From Xenoacremonium recifei (lineage: Eukaryota > Ascomycota > Sordariomycetes > Hypocreales > Nectriaceae): a stretch of DNA of 64,000 nt. The notes beneath the pieces are model-generated. The model made no database searches. It was given only the letters and a program-made list of their open reading frames with translations, and was not told where the DNA came from. Numbering within the stretch: the stretch's first letter is position 1; every line of letters begins with the position of its first letter. Location: positions 1,488,001 through 1,552,000 of the forward strand of contig WOFQ01000002.1 of NCBI GenBank assembly GCA_012184525.1, read 5' to 3'. Shown here piece by piece: positions 11,723 to 23,112 of the stretch. A program made the translations under genes and the position numbers.

Positions 11723-13798
11723 ATGAAGAACTCAAAGAAGAATGGCGGCTCCTCGTCGAGCAAGATCGCCGACAAGCGATTCGCCAACTTCGAAACCGAT
11801 CCTCGTTTCCGATTGCCCTCGAAGAAGAGCACCAAAGTCACAATCGACAAACGATTTTCGCGTATGCTCAAGGATGACGAATTCACCGCCGCTGCCAAAG
11901 TCGATCGTTACGGCCGAAAATTAAAGTCTGATTCAAAGAAGAAGGCCCTTCAGAGATTATATCAGCAAGAAGAGGATGACGAAGACGAAGACAAGGACGA
12001 CGATGCATCTGAAGAGGAGGACGAGATCGAGGTCGACGATGATGAACTCGTTCAGCGAGAGCTTCGAGCTGCCCACAAGAAATTTGACCCAGCCCGAGGG
12101 GGAGGCTTCTCTTCATCTTCAGAGTCGGACTCCGATTCTGACGAGGATAGTGAGGAGGAGGGGGTCGATCCCGCAACCCTGACCGAGGGTGATATGCAAC
12201 GCTTTCAAGACGAGCACGCCGATGCCGAAGCAGGTGAGGTCACCAACCGGATAGCAATTGTCAACCTGGATTGGGACCACGTCAAATCCACAGATCTCAT
12301 GGCCTTGTTCTCAAGCTTCCTCCCCAGTGGAAGTGGCTGGATCGAAAAGATTTCCGTGTACCCAAGCGAATTCGGCAAGGAGCGCATGCAGCAAGAAGAG
12401 GTCGAAGGCCCCCCGAAGGCACTCTTTAAGGGAGACGCTCGCGAGGATAGCGATGACGATTCAGACGACAGCGACAACGACAGCGGCGATGAGAAGATCA
12501 AGCAGAGCCTGCTTCAGGAGGGCGACGACCAAGACTTTGACAGCGACGCTCTACGATCATATCAGCTTGACAGGCTACGATATTACTACGCCGTCATGGT
12601 ATGCTCAAGTCCCAACGTTGCGCAGCAAATTTACGAGGCCACGGATGGGCGAGAATACCAGTCTTCGTCCAACTTCCTAGATTTGCGATTCGTTCCCGAC
12701 GATGTTACTTTCGACGACGAACCCCGAGACGAGTGCGACAGGGTCCCCGACTCATATAAGCCGGTCGAGTTCGTAACGAATGCGCTCCAGAGCTCCAAGG
12801 TCAAGCTGACTTGGGACATGCACCCCGAAGAGGCGTCACGAAAAGAGTCGATCAAGCGGGCTTTCACGGGAAGCCGAGCTGATATTGACGAGAATGATCT
12901 CAAGGCATATCTCGCAAGCGATAGCGAAGATGAGGACGAATCAGAGGATGAGGGCGATGCTGAGGCTGGTGACGCAGATGGCGCTGAGGACGAACCCAAG
13001 TTGTCAAAGAAGGAACTGGCTCGACGCAAGATGCGAGAAGCCCTAGGTCTTGGCGACGAGCCTGCCTCGAAATCCAAGGATGGCCCGGTTGGCGATATGC
13101 AAATCACATTTACCCCGGCTCTGACGGAGAGCGATCCTAAGAAGAAGGACGAGACGGAGGAGACTACGATTGAGAAGTATATGCGAAAGGAACGCGAGCG
13201 TAAGGAGAAGAAGCGACAACAAGCCCGAGCCAAGCGAGAAGGCCTTGATCCGGATGCGGAGGTAGAAGAGGCCGAGCCCCAAGAGCCTGCTGATGAAGCA
13301 GAAGACCTAGGCTTCGACGATCCTTTCTTCACCGCGGCCGAACCAGAGCCCGTTTCCAAGAGTGCCATTCGCAAGGAGGAGCGACGGAAGAAGCGCGAAG
13401 CTCGTGAAGCCGCCGAAGCTGAATCCGAAGCCCAACGCGCACAACTACAGAAGGTCATGGCCGAGGACGCCGATGACAACCAGGCCGAGCATCTCGACCA
13501 CTTCGACATGAACGAAATTCTGCGAGCCGAGAAGCTGAAGAACAAGAAGGGCAAGGGCAAGAAGAAGCAAAGCAAGGACACTCGCGGCGGGTTGCAGGAG
13601 GGCTTCAACATGGATGTTGGCGACGATCGATTCAAGGCCGTGTACGAGAGCCACGAGTTTGCTATTGACCCTTCGAACCCCAAGTTCAAGGCTACTGAAG
13701 GCATGAAGAAGCTGTTGGAGGAAGGCAGGAAGAAGAGGAGAGGCGATGATGGTGATGAGGGGAGAAGCTTGAAGAAGGTTAAGAAGGGTCGGAGGTGA
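11723..13798 (+). CDS. ESF1: Pre-rRNA processing protein Esf1
   Basis: Esf1 is a nucleolar factor needed for early 18S rRNA processing. It is a single exon of 691 residues. The ATG at 11723 is chosen because it starts the conserved segment ADKRFANFETDPRFRLPSKK. Other Esf1 hallmarks are DKRFSRMLKDDEF, KVDRYGRKL, the central TNRIAIVNLDWDHVKSTDLM with SSFLPSGSGWIEKISVYPSE, and the C-terminal FNMDVGDDRFKAVYESHEF ending in a basic tail. Long acidic runs (EEDDEDEDKDDDASEEEDE) and lysine-rich coiled stretches fit a ribosome-assembly protein. The neighbouring divergent gene, DBP4, is in the same pathway. Confidence 0.93.
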   Translation: MKNSKKNGGSSSSKIADKRFANFETDPRFRLPSKKSTKVTIDKRFSRMLKDDEFTAAAKVDRYGRKLKSDSKKKALQRLYQQEEDDEDEDKDDDASEEEDEIEVDDDELVQRELRAAHKKFDPARGGGFSSSSESDSDSDEDSEEEGVDPATLTEGDMQRFQDEHADAEAGEVTNRIAIVNLDWDHVKSTDLMALFSSFLPSGSGWIEKISVYPSEFGKERMQQEEVEGPPKALFKGDAREDSDDDSDDSDNDSGDEKIKQSLLQEGDDQDFDSDALRSYQLDRLRYYYAVMVCSSPNVAQQIYEATDGREYQSSSNFLDLRFVPDDVTFDDEPRDECDRVPDSYKPVEFVTNALQSSKVKLTWDMHPEEASRKESIKRAFTGSRADIDENDLKAYLASDSEDEDESEDEGDAEAGDADGAEDEPKLSKKELARRKMREALGLGDEPASKSKDGPVGDMQITFTPALTESDPKKKDETEETTIEKYMRKERERKEKKRQQARAKREGLDPDAEVEEAEPQEPADEAEDLGFDDPFFTAAEPEPVSKSAIRKEERRKKREAREAAEAESEAQRAQLQKVMAEDADDNQAEHLDHFDMNEILRAEKLKNKKGKGKKKQSKDTRGGLQEGFNMDVGDDRFKAVYESHEFAIDPSNPKFKATEGMKKLLEEGRKKRRGDDGDEGRSLKKVKKGRR

Positions 13799-14156
13799 CC
13801 TACTAACTAAGTGAAGGAAACAATGGGTGAGATACCAAGAGTGAAAGGAGTTTTTGCATAGCAATTTGGGGTGATAGACAAAAGTCAAAATGGATGATAT
13901 AGGTCAATCTCATATTTGATCAACTACAGCAGGGTATCCCGGAGCCATCAACTTATTCAGGAAAACAACTACAACCAGTTAATTGCAAGTTCTGTTCAAC
14001 CTCGTAATAGTTCAGAATATTAGGAACGCTCCAGACCATCTGCTTCTCCGAGGCATACACTCCCCCCATAGAGCAAAATATTATTTACATGGACAGGCAT
14101 TAAACGCTCGCTACACAGATTGCCCATCCTAGAGTAAAATGCAAATACAAACATGG
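13799..14156. other. Convergent 3' intergenic region
   Basis: This 358-bp region lies between two converging genes, ESF1 and the methyltransferase. It is AT-rich, presumably 3' UTRs. Nothing else was recognised. Confidence 0.5.
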
Positions 14157-15711
14157 CTATTCTGCGTCCAAAGGCTTTTGACCACTCCAGAAATGCATTT
14201 TTCCGTACGCATGCACCTTGGGATCCCGCATTGCTTGCCGACATTGTGCGAAGAAGACCTCCATCTCAGCCTTCTCCCAGCCTAAGAGGGGAAAGTGAAT
14301 AGCGCCAACGGCTGGGAAGAAGTCTTCGCAGGCAGTGCGGTAGTACATTCCAACTAGCCTCATCAATCTACAGAAACATGTCAGTATACTGATCAACGTT
14401 CGGAAACTCCACGAAGCGGTCTCCTACTTATCCTTCGGCCATGTTCCGTAAGGCAGCTTGATATAATTATGCTGGATGTTCACAAAACCAGCCTCCTCTA
14501 GATACTGCCCTCCAAACATAGCGGCGTGTGCGTTGGTGCCGAATTGCGCGAAGGCTTGGAGCAGGTACTCGGTGAACCGTTTCAGGGGCCAGTCCTCTGG
14601 CACGCTATCGTCGTCGGTATTCACGTCGCCGTCGACATCTTGGAGTTCGACCCAGGCTCCAGGTTTCATATGTCTTGAAGTATCAGTTAGAGGCTGAAGG
14701 GAGTGAGAAAGTTCGAGTTGATCTCACGCGTAGGCTTGCTTGAGGAGGGCGACGGGCGATTTGAGAATCGGGACCATGTTGCGGAGGTGCACAAAGTCGA
14801 AGTCGTCGCCATTGAGCCATTCATCTTCCACATCGTCGACCAGGAACCTGATGATTTGTTAGCCGTTGGACTTCTTTTGAGGAGGGAGGGACCATACCTG
14901 ACATTCGAGGGGACCCAGACGGGTTGGATAGGACTCAGATCCAAGCCCAATATCGCAGCACTGGGATACCTATCACCCACTGCAACACTCCAAATTAGCC
15001 ATCCAACATTACCAATATCTCTCTCCAAAGGCCAAGCACAGGTTGTACGCACTCTCAATCGCCCATATCCCCGTCCCCGTCCCCAAATCCACAATCTTCT
15101 GCGGATGCGACCCTATCGGCGCATAAAACAGCCTCCCATCCGTCGCCTCCAGCATCATCGTATGCAGCATATCCTCGCGGTTCTGCTCAGCTTCGTCGTT
15201 CGGTATCGGGTACCGGCCGTGGCGATAGCGGTGGTAGCGCCGGCCGTTTTCGTAGCTGTGCTCGTAGATGCTGGAGCTGAGCGAGGTCGAGGAGGTCGAG
15301 GCTGCGGCGTCGGCATCGAAATCGTCGGCGGAGAATTCGCCGTCTTCGTCGCTGCCGCCGGCTTCGATGTGCGTGTCGCCGTGGAGGAGGCCTTGGGGGG
15401 AGGGAGGCGTTGGGGAGGGTTCTGGGCGTGTTAGTGAGGGTATCGCGATGGTGGATATCGTATGTGAGGAGAGTATTGCTGGAGGGCGTCTCGCGCATGG
15501 CCGCTGATTGCTGATTATGCAAAGCAAATAATTGCGCACTGTCTCGGTCGCCCAATTCCAGCGTTGTGAGGCATCTTGAAAGTTTCGCGACTCGATACAT
15601 ACCATCTTGTTGTGCTTGTACGTCGCATCCGCTGTCAGAGATCCGGGGACTCCCCTTAGGACTTGACTTGACACTGCTCTTCCGACTCCCCGAGTCGTCT
15701 GATTTCCCCAT
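14157..15711 (-). CDS. LaeA-like S-adenosylmethionine-dependent methyltransferase
   Basis: This is a class I methyltransferase of the family that includes LaeA and many paralogues. Six exons were inferred: 15711-15603, 15421-15053, 14979-14898, 14847-14728, 14673-14428 and 14367-14157, giving 378 residues with consistent phases. The N-terminus is Ser/Lys-rich, then acidic and Ser-rich. The SAM-binding motif I is VDLGTGTGIWAIE; next come LGLDLSPIQPVWVPSNVRF and DDVEDEW, all typical of the LaeA group. MKPGAWVELQDVDG is a later conserved block. Exon 2 ends at a GTGCGT donor because this gives IEMGDRYPSA, the expected sequence. Whether it is the global regulator LaeA or one of the paralogues cannot be decided here; no secondary-metabolite genes adjoin it. 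Confidence 0.88.
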
Positions 15712-17248
15712 GGTTCTCCCCAATCCTCTGTTTGGAGCGATGTCGCTTCTTGGGATATGCTTTCTTTGTTTCGCGATTGAAGTCGTCGACGGCGCAAATG
15801 TGGCTGAGAGATGGATTCGCGATGCAAATAAGCGGAGGATGTGACAAGACAAAGGACAGCGGGAGGGGTTGAATCAATAGCTCCGTGTCGCGTGCAAAAA
15901 GCAAAAAGAGCCCGTCGACAGGAGTCAGCTGTTTGCCAGCCAAGGTGAGAAGTGACAGGCCTGCAAGTCAACGCAGCTCGGTTAGAGAGGGAGGGGGGAG
16001 AGATGAGGAGAGAGACAACAGGCACAACAGGCACACTCAATGAGGGGAAGGGGTCAGCAGAGCAAAGGAATGGATTGAGTTGGATCTATCTACCGGCCTC
16101 AACCCCAATCAAGCCAGCCCTACATCAAAGCGCAAGAGAGACATGGCGTTGGCGAAGCTTTTCGGACCGCCGCCCTCACCCAGAAGAGACACAAGCCTCG
16201 AAGTCAAAGACAAGAAAGTGAAGCTGTCAGGCCCGGGGTTCTGGGCATCGTCGAATGCGCGCCAGACCGCGATGGGCCAAGCGTTGCGTGATGGCGGCGC
16301 TGGAATGGGCTGGAATCCCGGGAACCCTCGTGGAAGCGCCCGTGCTAGAGCGGCCGGGGCTTCTGGAGTTGCAGGGGAGGGCGGGTGATGAGCTGAATGC
16401 AGAGATGCTGGACGTTTGAGACATTCGAGGGCTTTGGGTCTCGCATGGCTCTGTTTTGGCGGCGGAGATAGCCGGACGGACTTAAGTATCAGAAAGGACG
16501 GTTGGAATTTCTAGATATTAGAAGCTGTTTGCAGCTGTTGGTGGGTGGTTTGTGGTGTTGAAGTGTTTGGTGATGTTGGGTAAGCGTAAGCGTGAGCTCT
16601 TGTGCACGTCTTCGCGCTGGGAATTAGGGGTCGGTTTGTAACCGAGGTCGCACTCACTCTGTGTCTAGGTAGACTCCTGGTTTCCATCGAATAGGACAAC
16701 TCGATGCGCATCCGAGTGAACCGGAGGGGTGTGCTGCAAACTTTCTGCAACATCCATCTTGGTGCTTGGATACCTAGAGTGGTTTTCTTCATCGACATCT
16801 CCAATTCCCATATCTATGCCAAGCACCCCCTCACCCCTCTCTTTCCAGCATCCCGTCGACGATCCAACCAGGATCATCGCCAACCATCCACCAGCCTGCC
16901 GCCGCCGGAGCGTATCACCCGGCAATGGCCCTCCAGCGAACGAAAGCACGTCTCACGAGTCTCCCACTGCAGATCGTTGGCAGGTGACCGCTAAAGCATA
17001 CGAATCACCCGTCCGATTTCGCCTCTCATATCTCTGGCCTAGGGAAGCTCGCCCCCATGAAGTTTTGGTTCATGACGCCGCCATAGCAAAATGCGGGGAA
17101 GATATGAGCTAGATGGCGATGAGACGGATTAATAAATTATTTCGAATCGCTCTCTTCCTCTTATTTTAACTGTTTTCTTGTTGCTCCTTCATCTCATACT
17201 CAGAATTGTTTCGTTCTTTACAGGAACAGCAGCAATAAGTCTCATCAA
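15712..17248. other. Intergenic region, no supported gene
   Basis: This holds the promoter of the methyltransferase and that of the membrane protein. One open frame on the plus strand (16080-16388, 102 codons, basic, with KRKRDMALAKLFGPPPSPRR) could be a small protein, but it is GC-biased and resembles nothing I know. I do not call it. Confidence 0.4.
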
Positions 17249-17866
17249 ATGGCGGCCTCCGCCACAACTCCTCTCCTCCCCGTCTCAGCCTTCGCCACTC
17301 CCTCCCGTGACGCTTCTTCTATGCGACTCTCGAGACTTCAAAAGGTCGCCTTGACTTGCTTTTCTACTATCCGCTTTCTTCGTGGCGTCTCGCTCATCGC
17401 ATACCCACGCCTCGGCCTCCTCGCTCTCGATGTCTCTCCCAGCGGCGAAGCGTACATGCTCGCCAGCCTCATCGGCGTGCGCGACGTTATCCTAGCTGGC
17501 TTGCTCTTCACAGCTCCGTATGACGCCCGTTATGAGACAAGCCGCGCGCTGGCCGCCAGTCTACTAAGCGACGCCATGGATGCATTCGTGCTCATCTTCT
17601 ATACGGCGTGGTCCTCACACTGGGGTAATCCGATTGTGCCCATCGTGATAGCGGGCGTACTTGCTATTTTGGAACATTTGATGCTCTGGAGCATGAGCGA
17701 CCCAGATGACGATGCTGCAGGGGATTGGTTGCAACGGATTGGCGTAGAGGACTTGAAAGCGACAAGAGTGAGCGAGTGGCTGAGAGAACTAAGACGGAGC
17801 GAACCCTCGAGACCGGCCACGCCCTCAACAGCCGTTCTAAGGCGGGAACCTGAAGGGGAAGTGTAG
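17249..17866 (+). CDS. Small multi-pass membrane protein, unknown function
   Basis: This is a single-exon ORF of 205 residues with an ATG after a CT-rich leader. About four hydrophobic segments are visible (around FLRGVSLIAYPRLGLLAL, YMLASLIGVRDVILAGLLF, SDAMDAFVLIFYTAW and VPIVIAGVLAILEHLMLW). The N-terminus is polar and the C-terminal tail is charged. The glycine and arginine pattern LIGVRD recalls the DUF4267 group of fungal membrane proteins, but this is only an impression. Coding character is supported by the even hydrophobic periodicity and absence of rare codons. No function is proposed. Confidence 0.6.
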   Translation: MAASATTPLLPVSAFATPSRDASSMRLSRLQKVALTCFSTIRFLRGVSLIAYPRLGLLALDVSPSGEAYMLASLIGVRDVILAGLLFTAPYDARYETSRALAASLLSDAMDAFVLIFYTAWSSHWGNPIVPIVIAGVLAILEHLMLWSMSDPDDDAAGDWLQRIGVEDLKATRVSEWLRELRRSEPSRPATPSTAVLRREPEGEV

Positions 17867-18351
17867 GATATGGCTTGTAGTTGTTGCCTGATCTATGGGA
17901 ATATGAAGTCGTGTTTTGCTGAAGGAAACCCCAGGGCAGGAGTTCAAACAGAAGGGTCTTCAATAAAGCGAAAGAAGTTGAACAATACTGTGGTTTTATC
18001 GACATTCGCTTGCGAGACTCGAGAGCTAAAGATCCGACTACTGCTACTTGGCGTACTCTCCTGCGACCATATCACGACTTTCACTCATCTAGGAGTTCAA
18101 AGCCAACTAGCTCTTTCCTGGATACTCATATATCAACATAACCAAGCATCTTTGTGGAGCTTCCTTCCTCAAGAGCACTGCGCAGGAGACGTAATTCCTC
18201 CACTTAAACTTTCTACGGCGTATTGATCTTCCCTTATCAAACATCCACAACTTCGCATATCTCGGCTTATGCTATTCATCAGCATTTGAGCTCTATTATT
18301 GTCTATCCGTCAATTCTTTCTGTATCTTTCGATCACTTATACAGCAATAAT
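17867..18351. other. Intergenic region
   Basis: This 485-bp AT-rich stretch lies between the membrane-protein gene and the kinase remnant. No gene or repeat is visible. Confidence 0.4.
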
Positions 18352-20209
18352 ATGATCGCCCCGACGAGACAGCCATCGGACCTTGCCCGCAAGAATTGGA
18401 AGGATATTCCTGAATCCTGGCATAATATGCTACAATTTCCCATGTTCTCTCCCCGGAGGCATAGATGCGAAGACTGGGACGACTACCGACCCGGCGGCCT
18501 CTGTCCCGTGACCATAGGCCAGACCTTTGTCGAGCAATATGTGGTTGTCCACAAACTCGGCTGGGGATCTTCGTCAACTGTCTGGCTAGTCCGCGACACT
18601 CTGGAGGGGACATAGAGAGCCCTCCAGGTCATAGCTGCAGATAAATCAGAAAGCTATAAAAAATCAATATGGCTCGTCACCAAGGCGGTTCGGCCCGAGA
18701 GCAAAGATGATTGCGGCTTTCTTATGCCCGAGCGTATCGTCGAGTCGAAGAGCGTGTTCGGCATACATGTCTGTTTTGTGTTTCCCGTCATGGGCCCGAC
18801 TCTAGCTCAGTTGTCGAGTTCCAGATGTCAGATGAATCATATGATTGCCAGACACTCTCTCAAGCAAGCCATGGAAGCTTTGGCTAGGTTGCACAGCCTT
18901 GACATCTGTCACGGAGGTGAGTTGGTCATAACCCTCTCAGTGGTAGTTCACGGAGTACGCTGACGCACGCTACCATTTGCTAGATTTGAGACCGGAGAAT
19001 ATCGCCCTTTCCCTGGATCCTGCCACTCTCAGCAAACTCCGGCTGAACATGATATACCATCTTCTTGGGGAGCCCAAAAAGTGTTTCTATCCTTTTGAGC
19101 GCGGGTCCGGTAGTGGCAAGCCGCTTTATATTGTGCCATCCGTAGATTTCTCAGAGGTCAACGTCAGTCTTTTCGAGTACCGTACATACATCATTGGCTT
19201 GGAAAAGGCCTTTAAGGTCTCGTCGCCTCCTACACAGATTCTCAGTTTGGTCAAGTACTTGGCACCAGAGCTCATATTCGGTGAAGCACCGAGCAAAGCC
19301 TCCGACATCTGGGCGCTCGGCTGTACAATATACAAGGTTCGATCATCAAAAAATCTTTTCAGCAAACCGGTCAAGAAGGCCTCTTACACCGCGCCTGTTT
19401 TCACCGTGCAGCGCCAACGAGACCTTCTTGGAGAAATTCCTTCAGTCTGGGCTGATCAGCGGTGGACTTGGAACGGCTACCCGACAAAGGCCGGCCACGG
19501 ATTTCCCAGGGAATTCGTTCTCCGAGCCGACGTTTCTCTAAAGCAACACATTGACAATATACGCGATGATGTCGACTGGATGAAGCTGTTAAAAACAGAG
19601 TTGTCACATCAAGCGTTCAATGAATCAGTAGTTCGTGACGTTCTTGTGGCAAAACGCGATGGTGTTGCAATGAACCACAAACCGCGAATCGCGTTTTCGT
19701 TCCGAGAAGAAGCCACATCAATGCTATCGGACGTAGCTTCATCATCCCTGGGACTGATCGGAGAGAATTACCCAACGCGAGAAGAGTGTCGCCAGGAAAT
19801 GGCAAGGCAAGCCAAGAAATACCCTGCTCGCAGAGAATTCATGTGGCGACGTCGGAAATCGCCGCCTCGCAAGAGGGCTGACAGGTACAAATGCCAAGGA
19901 GCAAAGAAGCACAAAGCACTGAAAAACAAGGTCAAGAAGACCAAAATCCCAGCGGACGAAGCCTCCTTCTTGCTAGACTTGCTGGAGAGGGTCTTTCGTT
20001 TCGACCCGGCAGACCGCATTACAGCGGAAGAGATGGCTGTCAGCAAGTGGGCAAATCCTGACCCCTTGGTTCTAAATCCTGACATGCAAGTCTGGGTCGA
20101 AAAAGAGAAGGATAAGATACTACCTGACTTTGATCTGACCAACAAGATTCTGGAGTTGGAGAGGTCAATGAGGTTTTTGGCAAGTATATACGGTCGCGAC
20201 GAGTATTGA
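18352..20209 (+). pseudogene. Decayed SRPK-like protein kinase
   Basis: The reading frame follows fungal SRPK-type kinases: ESWHNMLQFPMFSPRR, then GQTFVEQYVVVHKLGWGSSSTVWLVRD (split here as GQTFVEQYVV and HKLGWGSSSTVWL). A TAG at 18613-18615 then interrupts it. The frame stays open beyond, through LPERIV-like sequence to a 67-bp intron (18917-18983) that joins HG to DLRPENIAL, and on to 20209. Three active-site features are wrong. The TAG sits just before the lysine strand, the lysine itself reads Gln (RALQV, expected ALKV), and the DFG region reads YIIGLEKAF. The catalytic-loop Asp (HGDLRPEN) and SDIWALGCTIY are kept. I read this as a pseudogene; a truncated or pseudokinase product is possible. 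Confidence 0.75.
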
Positions 20210-20414
20210 AGCACTGGAGGCGTCGTTTTCTTGTTTTGGGGAGTTTGTAGGGTTATCCTTAAGGCGCATTATTCGTATCAACTATCATATCCAATACTGA
20301 CAAACTTGGGTCACTCATTCATAACTGCATAGCTAGGGTCTAGTCATTCTCGATCACGCATTCACCAAATTGCAATCAACCTTGTACTATTGAGCACCCC
20401 TCTGTATTCTACCT

Positions 20415-21999
20415 CTATAAATGCGCTTTCGTTTCAGTCTTTGATGTTTCCTCTGCTACCGCAGCGGCATTCAGACGCCGCCACATATTTTTCCTCAGAT
20501 CATGACCGTCCATGAAGCCTCTATGCCACTCGCGCCGAAACTTGGGCAGCTTCCGCCCCAGGGTCTTCTCCCTATCGCCCGCCAGTTTTCGCAGCCCCTC
20601 GAAGTAGTCCTCAAACTCGGGGAACACCATAGTGAACTTGGGTCCGTCGCCGCGGCTCTGTATTCGATCCTGTTCCCACTGCTGCATCTCTTCGAGGGCA
20701 GGCAGCGTGCCGCGACCAGCAAGTAGGCGTGCAGCGTAGACGGCCTGCCACTCGAAGATCTTGAACGTCAGACCCGCGCCCACGGCGCCGACGAAAAGTA
20801 GCGTTGGGTCTTTTTGCCAAACAATGTGCTGGTACAGGTCGGGCACGCGGTTGTTGCGCACGGGGACTTGAGGCAGGAAGGGCAGCGTCCAAGTATAACC
20901 GGTGCCGAAGATGATGTTGTCGACATCGGGGATGGAGCTGCCGTCAACAAAGTAAACTGTACGTGTTTTGGCACAGACGCGTGCGATGGAGGGCTGCTTT
21001 TGGATGAGGGGATGCTCAAAGGCTTCACCACCGAAGTAGCCGTTGAGGGTGTGGCCGAGAATGACAGCGTGAATAGGGGTTGAGGCGACGGTAACGAGGT
21101 CGACAGCGATGTCAGCTGCTGAGACGGAGGCTCCAACGACGACAACACGCTGATGAATATGATTAGCTGTTGTCTCTCAGGTTGTAGTGATGATGTTTAC
21201 ACGGCTTACCTTGTGTTTGAACTGATCTCGCCCGCGATAGAGCTTGCTGTGCAGGACACTCCCGGGCCGAAGCTTCTCATACTCCTCAAGGCCCTCGATC
21301 GAGGGAATATATGGCACCCAGTAATGCCCACTTGCAACGACGACAGCGTCGAATCGTTCCGACCACCAATAGTCCTGCTCTTGGCCACCCTTCCGCAAGG
21401 TAACCACCCACTCATCGCCAACCTTCTCAACAAGCTCAACAGTCGTCCCGTAGCTTATCAAGTCTTCATAACCCCTTCGTTTCACAAGACCTTCTACATA
21501 CCCCCGGACGGCCCTCCAGTGTCGAAACGGTGTATCCGGGCCATGAGTGGCAAGGGACCAGGCGCTCTGCTCTGACGGGAACGGCTCCTGGCTAAACTCC
21601 ATGGGTACGGCCGCGACATTAGTCTCAAGGTAGGGATACACGGAGGACTCGGCGAAGCGGGGCTGGTCGGACCGGGGCGTGAGGGCCGGGAGCACCGGCG
21701 GGATCGGGAGTGGCGGATCGGCAGTGCGGGCGGCGAGAGCGGCGAAGCCGGAGAGGGTTGGTGGGGGACTGGTATCGCCGATCCTGATTGTTTGTCAGTC
21801 TTAAAGATCTGTGTCGACGGGGGAAGACGAGAAATGAAAGGGTCAGAAGAGGAGATAAGTACCAGCAGCCTCCGGGGCCTTCACGGCGCTCAAACACGCG
21901 AATCAGTGAGAAGGCGTGCTCACGGGCGAGGGCATCGATAGTAATTGCGCCCGCAGGACCGGCGCCAATGACGGCCACGCGGGACACGGGAGCCGGCAT
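20415..21999 (-). CDS. FAD-dependent monooxygenase (FMO/thiol-monooxygenase type)
   Basis: This is a flavin monooxygenase oxidising a soft nucleophile (N or S) using NADPH. Three exons, 21999-21863, 21783-21210 and 21149-20415, give 481 residues. The FAD-binding motif is VAVIGAGPAGAITIDAL, followed by VFERREGPGGCW, where the first intron splits the Trp codon. The second dinucleotide motif is VVVVGASVSAADIAVDL. The FMO block appears as VVVASGHYWVPYIPSIEG, matching the usual S/TGHY with xxP. Later IIFGTGYTWTLPFL is the ATG/GTGY motif of the family. The substrate is unknown. The gene lies tandem with the MDR reductase 1.1 kb upstream, which may or may not be functional linkage. Confidence 0.88.
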
Positions 22000-23112
22000 A
22001 GTTAGGATCTGTGAAGGATTCTGACGAGAAGGTGTCTCGGCGCTTCACCAGGTGTTACGATGAACCGGAGGGGTAGGCTGAAGCTGTAGCATTTAATGAC
22101 GGCTTTCAAAACCTTCCAAGGAACGGGAGTCAGAAATGAAAGAGAAAATCCAAGCTGAGCTTGCAATCCGCTTCTCCGAGGAGGATAGACAGGGGTCCAC
22201 GACGTCTCCGCACGTTGTTGCTTTGCCCTTCGGGTTAATGGGAGATTCTGCCCTGACCACGCGATAGCATCGTCCGATGTGGCCTCTCAGTTGAATACGT
22301 AAGTTCCTGCGCTGGCTACAGGTCTGGTGTATGATCTTGAGCCTTTTTAAGGTTATGAAGTGCGTAAATGACGTTGAGTATGAGGCTTTTGAGTTGAGAA
22401 CTCAGATGAGCTGAGTGGAGAACAGAAACGGCGTTTGGAGCTGGCCCTTAATGATAGCAGGAAGGTCAGTGGGAGATTAGACCGGTTAGCGAAGGAGATG
22501 TGAGCTTGAAACCACAGTTGTGTCTCTCATTTCGATCCTAATTGCATTTGTGTTTCCTTATCAAAGAATGCATGATTGTCCGTTGATACCATCTTAACCT
22601 GAGATGATGCCATTCAACCAGACCCGCAAGACCGAGAATTGCTAAGACGCGTGGCTTTGGAGGACTCTCTAAAGCCCTAGTTTCGGATCTGAGGAATAGA
22701 TCCATCCGAGTAAAGGTCCCGGGGGAGTTAGATATAGCCCAAGGATAGTGGTCATGATTCAATCAGAGTCCTCGAAAATTTCTGCTTATTATTAGTACAG
22801 GGTAGGGACAAGGGACGAGTCGAATTGGACGGCGCCAAGGGTCGTTGGCAGATTTCAAAGACGGTCAAATCATTGGATATCTAGATAACTCTAAAGAAAT
22901 TCTACCCGAAGTCAAAGTGTATCAGAGATTTCGCTGATATTCCATTGCCGGGTTCGCATTATGTTGCAATGAACAAGGGAAACAAGCAGTCGCCCCGTCA
23001 AGCTTCGAGTCCCAGAGCAAATAATTGAGAGACATCTCGTGCAACGCAGAATACTAGACGAAAACCAAATTCAAACAACCAGTGAAGCCTCAAGATAGCG
23101 AATCAGATCTTC
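22000..23112. other. Intergenic region
   Basis: This 1.1-kb AT-leaning region lies between the stop of the MDR reductase and the start of the monooxygenase. It holds the promoter of the latter. Short ORFs on both strands look random. No repeat or RNA gene was recognised. Confidence 0.45.

Noticed and set aside
16080..16388. Possible 102-codon basic protein
   Set aside because: No recognisable domain, GC-biased composition and no sign of a conserved start; not called.
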